Of a DNA stretch of 33,140 nt, positions 26,974 through 33,140 are shown in pieces (position 1 is the stretch's first letter; each line of letters starts with the position of its first letter). Origin of the DNA: Desulfobulbaceae bacterium. GTDB taxonomy: Bacteria > Desulfobacterota > Desulfobulbia > Desulfobulbales > VMSU01. Both the position numbers and the translations under genes were made by a program. Below the pieces are notes generated by a model, which saw only the letters and a program-made list of their open reading frames with translations, had not been told where the DNA came from and did not search any database. Location: assembly GCA_028718985.1 (NCBI GenBank), contig JAQUKQ010000020.1, positions 1-33,140 of the forward strand. The letters are read 5' to 3'.

Positions 26974-28362
26974 ATGTCAGGGAAACTGCAAATCGTCGCT
27001 TTGGTTGGACGTCCAAATGTCGGCAAATCGTCGTTGTTTAACCGGATTACCCGTCAGAACAAGGCGATTATCGACGCAACGCCGGGGGTGACTCGCGATC
27101 GGCATTTCGAGCGGGTGACGTACGACGATCAGATGTTTATATTAGTCGATACCGGCGGCATCGAATTCGATCTATCCTCGGCAGTTGTTGATGACCCAGA
27201 GATGAAGGTTTCCGCCTTGATTCGTGAGCAGAGCTGGCAGGCGGTAGCGGATGCCGACATTATCGTGCTGATCATGGATGGCAAAGAGGGCTTGACTCGA
27301 GATGATTATGAGATGATCGCTCAGTTGCGCAAGACCGAAAAGCCCCTGTTTTATTTGATAAACAAAATCGACACGATGGCCCAAGAGCAGGAACGCTTGG
27401 CGCCCTTTTACTCCTTGGGTGTCCCTCAACTGTGGCCGGTGTCAGCCTCGCATGGCTATGGCTTAAATGACTTCATGGAGGAGTTGGTCAAGCTGTTTGA
27501 TCAACCTGCCATGGAGGAAGAGGTGAAGAGTGAGGCCATTCGTTTGGCCTTTATTGGCAGGCCGAATGTTGGAAAATCATCCCTGGTCAATCGCCTGTTG
27601 GGCGAAGACCGGATGGTGGTTTCTGACGTGCCTGGAACCACCCGTGATTCGGTTGATACCTTGCTTGAGCACCAGGGGCGTCAGTACCTGCTGATCGATA
27701 CGGCGGGAATCCGCCGTAAGGGCAAGGTTTTTGGCAAGGTTGAGAAGTTCTCGGTGATGCGGGCCTTGAGTTCCATGGAACAGTGCGATATCGCACTCAT
27801 TCTGATTGATGCCGTTGAAGGCATTACCGAGCAGGACACCAAGGTCATCGGCTATTCGGTCGAGCGAGGCCGTGCCTGTTTGGTTGTGGTCAATAAATGG
27901 GATATGTTGAAGAGTGATCCCAAACGTCAAAAGTGGTTGCTGGGTGAAATTGAGATGGCTACCCGCTTTATTGGCTACGCGCCGGTTGTTACCTTGTCTG
28001 CCATGACCGGGCAGGGGGTGAACAAGATCTTCGGGGTGATCGATAAGATCTTCACACAATTTTCAAGTACGGTGACCACTGGTCGTTTGAACCGGGTCTT
28101 GCAGAAGGCAGTGGAGGCCCATCCGCCCGCCATGCATCTGGCCAAACGTCTGAAGTTCTATTACACTACCCAGGTTGCCACCAAGCCGCCGACCTTTGTT
28201 GTTTATGTCAACTATCCAAAAGGGGTTCACTTCTCGTATTTTCGTTATTTGGTGAACCAATTCCGTACCGAGTTGGGTCTTGATCAGACCTCGTTGCATA
28301 TTATTTTGCGAGAACGGCAGCGCAAAGATTACGGGACATCTGGGCCAGCTGGCGCTAAGTGA
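26974..28362 (+). CDS. der: GTPase Der (EngA), ribosome assembly
   Basis: Double-GTPase needed for 50S subunit assembly. With ATG 26974 the product has 462 residues. The first G domain has GRPNVGKSSLFNR, DTGGIEFD and NKID; the second has GRPNVGKSSLVNR, DTAGIRRKG and NKWDML; a C-terminal KH-like domain follows (about 370-455, LKFYYTTQVATKPPTFVVYVN in part). A reading frame from 26941 adds 11 residues that overlap the end of the kinase gene and is unlikely. It begins seven bases after the kinase stop. Confidence 0.96.
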   Translation: MSGKLQIVALVGRPNVGKSSLFNRITRQNKAIIDATPGVTRDRHFERVTYDDQMFILVDTGGIEFDLSSAVVDDPEMKVSALIREQSWQAVADADIIVLIMDGKEGLTRDDYEMIAQLRKTEKPLFYLINKIDTMAQEQERLAPFYSLGVPQLWPVSASHGYGLNDFMEELVKLFDQPAMEEEVKSEAIRLAFIGRPNVGKSSLVNRLLGEDRMVVSDVPGTTRDSVDTLLEHQGRQYLLIDTAGIRRKGKVFGKVEKFSVMRALSSMEQCDIALILIDAVEGITEQDTKVIGYSVERGRACLVVVNKWDMLKSDPKRQKWLLGEIEMATRFIGYAPVVTLSAMTGQGVNKIFGVIDKIFTQFSSTVTTGRLNRVLQKAVEAHPPAMHLAKRLKFYYTTQVATKPPTFVVYVNYPKGVHFSYFRYLVNQFRTELGLDQTSLHIILRERQRKDYGTSGPAGAK

Positions 28363-28467
28363 GGCGTTGAAGTAATCTTTTGGTCGTAAAATGGCTCCAG
28401 GGCCATCCTAAAAGAAGGGCAATCGTGTTTTTTTGTTCGTAAAGAGCGATTTCGGTCAAGGAGAATC

Positions 28468-30636
28468 ATGCACGATCCTGACGTCACGAGAACGAAACAG
28501 CTCCCGGGCCATCTTGCCTCCTTGCCGGGGGCTTTTGCCGAGGCCTTTTGGCATATTCAGGACAATCACACTGAGGTTGATCCTTCCTCCCTCTTTCCAT
28601 CCCTGCACTCTATCGCCTCTGACCTGGCCGGTCTGCCGGATTCCCCCTCCCCTCCTGATCTCCTTTTATCGGCCGCGCTGAAGTCTGGGCAAGAATTTTG
28701 CCAGGCAGGCAGAGGGCTTGCACTTGATTTGGCAAAGCTCCTTGTCCTGGCTTGCAAGACGCGCGATCTCTTTAAGTCGCATGGCGTGCTGGCCCATTTG
28801 GGTCGTAGTGAAGAGGCCGATGCTTTTCTCGAGACGTATTTCGACACCTTATTACGTGGAGTGGCCGTGGAGTGGGCTCGTCTGGAGGCGGCCGCCTTTC
28901 ACACACAGTTGCGAGATGCCAACCGTTTTATCTTGCAGGAGCGTCGGCGATATTACTCGATTTTTAAGCGGATGGTGGAGCCAGCCTTTATCATTGATCG
29001 AGAAATGCGTCTGTTGGAGACCAATCGCGCCTTCGATAGCTTATTTCAGTTGAAGGGCAAGCGCCATATAGGCAAGAATTGTTATGATGTTCTTGGTGAG
29101 GAGTTTCGAGAGGCCTGCCTTTTAGACGATTTTCTGCATAGCACGCAAGGCCGTTCTGGCGTCGAGATAGACTTGTTGATTCATGGCGAGTCGCGGAGCA
29201 TCATCGTCAATGGAACGTTTCTTGGCGACATCAATCATGAGTCCAGCGGCGGCATCGTCATTCTGCAGGATAATACATCCCGTCGAGCCATTGAGCGCGC
29301 CTTGCAGGAGAGTGAACAGCAATACCGTTCACTGATCGAGAATGTGCCCGATGTTACCTGGCGTTTAAATCAGGATGGAGATTTTGTCTTTATCAGTCCC
29401 AATGCCCAGGAAATCTATGGCTATTCCGCTTCGGAAATGTTGGGGCAGGGCTCTGTGCAGTCCTTGCTTGATTCCAGCCACTCCACACAGGAAAGAGGAG
29501 GGGAGGGAGTTCGTCTTGGCCGTATCCACCCCGATGATGTGGACGTGGTGCGCAATGAACTGCGGCTCTTTTTTTCCTCGCACCTGCGTGCTGATGCTGC
29601 TACGCCCTGTGTGCATTGGCCCTTGCCGCAAGAGGGGAGAGAGACGGGCAGGAGTTACGATGTCAAATATCGTTTTCAGAAAAAGGATGGTCGCTGGGTG
29701 TGGATTCATGAGCGGGCCTGCCGGATTGACTCGCAGGACGGTGAGTGCTATGCAGATGGGATTTCATCCGATATCACCGACTTGAAGCAAGCCGAAGCAG
29801 AGCTGGAACGGCATCACTTTCGCTTGGCGGAAATTGTTGACGAGCGTACTGTCGAGCTTAAGACCGCAAATAAGCAGCTCAAAAAGGAGATCGATGTCCG
29901 CAGGCAGACCGAACAGGCCCTGCGGGATCTGACGACACGGCTGGCAGATTCAAACAGGGAGCTTGAGCAGTTTGCCCATGTCGCCTCACATGATCTGAAA
30001 GAGCCGTTGATGCTGATTGTGGCCTTCAGTGAGCGTTTGATCAAAAAGTACAGCGCGCAGCTTGAGGAAAAGGCCCAGGAGTATCTACGCCGGATTAGCA
30101 TGTCGGCAGATCACATGCGGCAGCTGGTCGATGGCTTTTTGGCATTGTCGCTTGTGACAACGGGGGCTGCTCCTTATGAAGAAGTCGATTTGGCCGACCT
30201 GGTTCAAGAGGTGGTGCAGAGTCTCGAGGAACGGATCAAAGAGAGTGACGCCCGGATTGAGATAGGAGAGCTGGGGCGTTTGGGTGGGGATCGTCTGCAA
30301 CTCAGGCAACTGTTCCAGAATATCATCGCCAATGCACTGAAGTACCGGAAAATGGATGGTCGCCCTTTAGTGGTACTGCGTGGCAGCCTGGTTGATGAGG
30401 CGCATTACGAGATTATGATTCAAGACAACGGCATTGGCTTTGACCCGAAGGATGCCGAGAAGATTTTTAGGCCCCTGCAGAGGCTGCATAGTCGTCGTGA
30501 CTACGAGGGTACTGGCATGGGGCTCACGACTTGCCAGAAGATTGTGGCGCGGCACGGCGGGGAGATTTGGGCGCAAGGCTCGCCAGGGCAGGGAGCGACT
30601 TTTGTTATTCGATTACCGGTCAGCCTTCTCAGATGA
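28468..30636 (+). CDS. Two-PAS sensor histidine kinase (cytoplasmic)
   Basis: A 722-residue kinase without transmembrane segments. An N-terminal helical domain of about 155 residues, which I do not recognise, precedes PAS1 (about 161-270) and PAS2 (about 282-440). PAS2 carries an insertion rich in Ser, Gly and charged residues (about 330-395). A coiled coil (438-500) leads to HisKA with H508 (HVASHDLKEPL), then HATPase with N box (QNIIANALKYRKMD), G1 (DNGIGFD) and G2 (GTGMGLTTC). AAGGAG fixes the ATG. No receiver or partner regulator is adjacent, so it is an orphan. Its place after der appears incidental. Ligand unknown; the PAS domains show no obvious haem or flavin motif. Confidence 0.87.
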   Translation: MHDPDVTRTKQLPGHLASLPGAFAEAFWHIQDNHTEVDPSSLFPSLHSIASDLAGLPDSPSPPDLLLSAALKSGQEFCQAGRGLALDLAKLLVLACKTRDLFKSHGVLAHLGRSEEADAFLETYFDTLLRGVAVEWARLEAAAFHTQLRDANRFILQERRRYYSIFKRMVEPAFIIDREMRLLETNRAFDSLFQLKGKRHIGKNCYDVLGEEFREACLLDDFLHSTQGRSGVEIDLLIHGESRSIIVNGTFLGDINHESSGGIVILQDNTSRRAIERALQESEQQYRSLIENVPDVTWRLNQDGDFVFISPNAQEIYGYSASEMLGQGSVQSLLDSSHSTQERGGEGVRLGRIHPDDVDVVRNELRLFFSSHLRADAATPCVHWPLPQEGRETGRSYDVKYRFQKKDGRWVWIHERACRIDSQDGECYADGISSDITDLKQAEAELERHHFRLAEIVDERTVELKTANKQLKKEIDVRRQTEQALRDLTTRLADSNRELEQFAHVASHDLKEPLMLIVAFSERLIKKYSAQLEEKAQEYLRRISMSADHMRQLVDGFLALSLVTTGAAPYEEVDLADLVQEVVQSLEERIKESDARIEIGELGRLGGDRLQLRQLFQNIIANALKYRKMDGRPLVVLRGSLVDEAHYEIMIQDNGIGFDPKDAEKIFRPLQRLHSRRDYEGTGMGLTTCQKIVARHGGEIWAQGSPGQGATFVIRLPVSLLR

Positions 30637-30698
30637 AATTGATGTCGGGCAGGGGCAACTTGGCGATTTTTGCTTTAGGCCCACACCCAGGACTGTAA

Positions 30699-31646
30699 CT
30701 ATTTTGGCAAGAGTATGGTGGCGAGTGCTGGCCAGGCCTTGTCAAAGGCGGCCTGATCCGCGAAGGTAGCGCTCAGTGTCAATTCGTCTTTTTCAAAAGA
30801 TTGGGTGTGGCTCAGGCTTAGCCCTTTCGGTAGGTTAAGCCGGTTATTTGTCTCCGCGAATTTCTTCTCTGCCGCCGCCAGGTTTGGGGCGTGTTTCTCA
30901 CTCAAAAAACGCATAACCCGAGCTGTTTTCTGAGGCAGGTTACTCTCCTGGTAGTCGATGATCTCTTTGAGTTCCCCTAGCGATAAGAGTGCGTGAATTG
31001 AGCTCTCTTGTCGTTTGGCAAGGTCTTGGCAAATGGCGGTAATTTTGCGCTGGTTACTGACGCTGAGCTGCAGGGTGTCGACCATCTCGAAGAGGGCGAA
31101 TCGATCTCGAAAGGAGAGGTTGCTCAGCGCTAAGGCGGTTTTCTCGTCAAGGCGGCCTTCGTGCAGGGCCAGGGCAAGCGGTTCCTCCAATGAGGTTAAG
31201 CTGACTATCTGTTGCAGGAGATAGGGGTGGGGGCTCATCTTGAGCAGTGGCAGGAATCTGTGTGCTGCCTCGTCCATTGGGCAGAGGGCCAGGGCCTTTT
31301 TGAAAAAGGTGGCTTTGGCCAGGGGGCTGATTGGCCCGCCCAACAGACTCTCGCGCAGAGAGAGCTCAAGGGTTGCAAGCGCGTCGAACTCTTCGGGAAT
31401 GATGAGGCAGTCACAACTGCTCTGTTTCATGAGTTCATTGATGATCTGGAGCCGTTTGCGCCCGGCGACGATCTGGAAGGCACCGGAGGCGGTTGCTTTA
31501 ATGAGAGGGGGATGAAGGATGCCGATCTTGCTGATCTGTTCAAGCAACTCCTTGCCGGGCGGGATGTCAAAGGGCAGGAGGCTAAAGCGCATGTCCTCAC
31601 GATCAATCAGCTTTACAGGGATACTTTTGATGGGAAAGGGTCTCAT
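30699..31646 (-). CDS. Orphan ParB-like nuclease/DNA-binding domain protein
   Basis: A 315-residue protein when started at ATG 31646. The N-terminal part (about 1-100) is ParB-N-like: IPVKLIDRED, LLEQISKIGILHPPLIK and FQIVAGRKRLQIINEL, the last corresponding to the CTP/phosphate-binding GERR-type box. A helical middle region (about 115-250) may hold the ParB helix-turn-helix (LDEKTALALSNLSFRDRFALFEM in part), and the C-terminus is unrelated to ParB dimerisation domains I know. The frame runs on to 31796 with a CRRC motif, so an upstream start at 31784 or 31796 is possible, but no start has a good ribosome site. There is no parA nearby and no parS I could recognise. It is more likely a regulator than a chromosome-partition protein. 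Confidence 0.7.
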   Translation of the reverse strand: MRPFPIKSIPVKLIDREDMRFSLLPFDIPPGKELLEQISKIGILHPPLIKATASGAFQIVAGRKRLQIINELMKQSSCDCLIIPEEFDALATLELSLRESLLGGPISPLAKATFFKKALALCPMDEAAHRFLPLLKMSPHPYLLQQIVSLTSLEEPLALALHEGRLDEKTALALSNLSFRDRFALFEMVDTLQLSVSNQRKITAICQDLAKRQESSIHALLSLGELKEIIDYQESNLPQKTARVMRFLSEKHAPNLAAAEKKFAETNNRLNLPKGLSLSHTQSFEKDELTLSATFADQAAFDKAWPALATILLPK

Positions 31647-31763
31647 GGTGTGTGGCTTGAGGGATGCCTGTTGAGCACCGCATCTGCGGCACGACGGAAC
31701 AGGAACGGTTCTCGATATGTTAGTCTGATTTTTTGTTTTTCCTGAGTCGTTTAGGACAATCAG

Positions 31764-31790
31764 TTTACGATTGAGTTTCACCATATAATG
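31764..31790 (+). promoter_or_regulatory. Possible promoter of the CCA/PAP gene
   Basis: TATAAT at 31785-31790 lies inside a near-palindrome (31781-31791). A weak TTTACG -35 (31764-31769) is 15 bases upstream. Transcription would begin only about eight bases before the ATG, so the message would have a very short leader. The same palindrome could also serve the divergent ParB-like gene. Confidence 0.35.
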
Positions 31791-31803
31791 GTGCACGGAG
31801 ACT

Positions 31804-33140
31804 ATGTCATTTTCCCTGGATGAAAGTCAAGGAAAGAATAGGCTGGAGACGCGGCTGTCAGGGGAAGGTTTGGCCTCGTTGCCCGCTAAACTTTTGCGCA
31901 GCCTGACGGAGATCTCTTGTCGCCGGCAGTTGCCTGTCTATTTCAGTGGCGGAGTAGTACGTGATTGGCTTCTAGATACGCCGCCTGCCGACCTCGACAT
32001 TACCGTGATGCGGGATGCCATGGCTTTTGCCCGTGATTTGGCAGGGGCGTTAGGTGCCGCCTATGTGCCGCTATCAGAGGTAGAGGGAGTGGCCCGGGTG
32101 GTGTGGAGTGACGGTACTTTCAGCATCGATGTCAGCCAATTCAGGGAAGGAACCACGACGATTGTTGATGACCTGATGCGCCGAGATTTTTCGGTCAATG
32201 CGATGGCCGTAGAGTTGGATAGTGTTCGGCAAACTCTGGCGGATGACGGTTTGTTGATAGACCCTTTGGCTGGGATTGTTGATCTGCAGCATGGCGTCAT
32301 ACGTCTGGCTTACCCCAAGGCCTTGCTGGCAGATCCTTTGCGAATGCTGCGGGCTTACCGCTTTCGAGCGGTTTTTGATTGGCGTATCGAAAAAGAAACC
32401 AGGAGCGCCATTGCAGCACACGCGCCGTTGATTGGCCAGGTGAGTGGTGAGCGGATCGCCTACGAGTTGGATACGATCTTTAACTGCGAACAAAGCCATG
32501 CGACTGTTCAAGAGATGGTTGAAACAGGGCTGCTCTTCCATATCTTTCCCGAACTGAGCCCTGGCGTTGGGTTGCTGCAGCCATCCAGTCATCACCTCGA
32601 TGTCTTTGGGCATAGTCTTGAGACCTTGCGGCAGATCGAGCGGATTATTCTTGAGCCGCAAGCCTTTTTCGATTTTGGGGGAAATGTCCAACAAGGTTCC
32701 GATTGGCATCATGATATGCAGGAGTATCTCGGTGCCCCTCGCCAGAAGATACGTCTCAAATATGCGGCCCTCCTCCATGACCTGGGCAAGACTTTGACCT
32801 GTGCTGAAAAAGAGGGGCGTATTACGTTTTATAATCATGACGAGGCCGGGGTTGCTCTGTTGAAAGGTATTGCTGCCCGCCTGCGTTGGAGCCATGAGGA
32901 TAGTTGCCGCATCAGCCAATTGGTGAAGCAGCACATGTGGCCCTTTCATCTGCACAACGCCAAGACGCGGACTGGCATTACCCCGAAGGCTGTCTTGAAG
33001 CTGGTCAAGGCGGCGGGAGATGATTTGCTGGGGCTTTTTTTGTTGGTGATGGCAGATAGTCTGGCGGGGCAGGGGCCAGGAAAACCTCTTGGGATGGAGA
33101 GGGCGGTTGCGGTTCTTTTCTCCGAGGTCTATCAGACTTA
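31804..33140 (+). CDS. CCA-adding enzyme / poly(A) polymerase family protein, 3' end cut by window
   Basis: The frame is open from ATG 31804 to the window end, 445 codons without a stop. The nucleotidyltransferase head has SGGVVRDWLL and the catalytic DLD (ADLDITV), then RRDFSVNAMAVEL and DPLRMLRAYRF, which are the family's motifs for NTP and tRNA binding. An HD domain follows (LLHDLGKTLT, with HH and HD-type residues in FYNHDEAG), as in enzymes that repair or add tRNA 3'-CCA; poly(A) polymerase is the alternative. GGAG lies three bases before the ATG. It is divergent from the ParB-like gene. The C-terminal end is missing, so the class cannot be settled. Confidence 0.9.
   Translation, partial: MSFSLDESQGKNRLETRLSGEGLASLPAKLLRSLTEISCRRQLPVYFSGGVVRDWLLDTPPADLDITVMRDAMAFARDLAGALGAAYVPLSEVEGVARVVWSDGTFSIDVSQFREGTTTIVDDLMRRDFSVNAMAVELDSVRQTLADDGLLIDPLAGIVDLQHGVIRLAYPKALLADPLRMLRAYRFRAVFDWRIEKETRSAIAAHAPLIGQVSGERIAYELDTIFNCEQSHATVQEMVETGLLFHIFPELSPGVGLLQPSSHHLDVFGHSLETLRQIERIILEPQAFFDFGGNVQQGSDWHHDMQEYLGAPRQKIRLKYAALLHDLGKTLTCAEKEGRITFYNHDEAGVALLKGIAARLRWSHEDSCRISQLVKQHMWPFHLHNAKTRTGITPKAVLKLVKAAGDDLLGLFLLVMADSLAGQGPGKPLGMERAVAVLFSEVYQT

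Noticed and set aside
28400-28430. Terminator after der
   Set aside because: Only a 5-bp stem (ATGGC/GCCAT) with no T-run directly after it.
32074-32955. A 293-codon open frame on the minus strand opposite the CCA/PAP gene
   Set aside because: The plus strand carries all family motifs (SGGVVRDWLL, RRDFSVNAMA, LLHDLGK) in an unbroken frame; the antisense frame has no recognisable domain.

Overview
The window looks like chromosomal DNA of a Gram-negative, sulfate-reducer-type bacterium (Desulfobacterota, most likely the Desulfobulbales). This rests on gene content only. There is a lipid A branch that uses LpxI, a small PxxKW-type cysteine-rich protein, a response regulator ending in the linker plus LuxR helix-turn-helix module common in this phylum, and many housekeeping genes of deltaproteobacterial character. 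Base composition and coding style are even across the window. I see no phage, insertion sequence, CRISPR array, rRNA or tRNA.

Layout. (1) 1-663: the 3' part of a degenerate receiver-PilZ protein. (2) 695-3796, minus strand: the isoprenoid operon xseB-ispA-dxs, preceded by an exported cysteine-repeat protein (4076-4480). (3) 4788-9123, plus strand: xerC-hslV-hslU, then a zinc-ribbon protein and a Bax-inhibitor-1 family membrane protein, closed by a strong terminator. (4) 9209-17289: a HAMP sensor kinase facing a minus-strand set of four genes (membrane-anchored proline-rich protein, response regulator, lipoprotein adaptor, RND efflux transporter). This is probably a regulated export module without its own outer-membrane channel. 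(5) 17388-18430: an unrecognised helical protein convergent with the PxxKW protein across a perfect two-way terminator. (6) 18548-21486: pilC, eno and an IHF-alpha-like gene, followed by a structured 3' region and terminator. (7) 21731-28362: lpxD-fabZ-lpxA-lpxI, a MurU-like nucleotidyltransferase, an AmgK-like sugar kinase and der. These are envelope precursor genes followed by a ribosome-assembly GTPase. (8) 28468-33140: a two-PAS sensor kinase, a convergent orphan ParB-like protein, and divergent from that a CCA-adding/poly(A) polymerase family gene cut by the window end.

Together the genes supply isoprenoid and lipid A precursors (dxs/ispA; lpxD/A/I, fabZ), protein quality control (HslUV), chromosome dimer resolution (XerC), glycolysis (Eno), type IV pilus assembly (PilC) and environmental sensing. 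Most of the window is ordinary core genome. The less ordinary parts are the Cys-repeat exported protein, the pseudo-receiver PilZ protein, the export module with flanking two-component proteins, the MurU-like enzyme with an extra left-handed-helix tail, and several well-formed regulatory signals. I did not find a clearly new multi-gene system.
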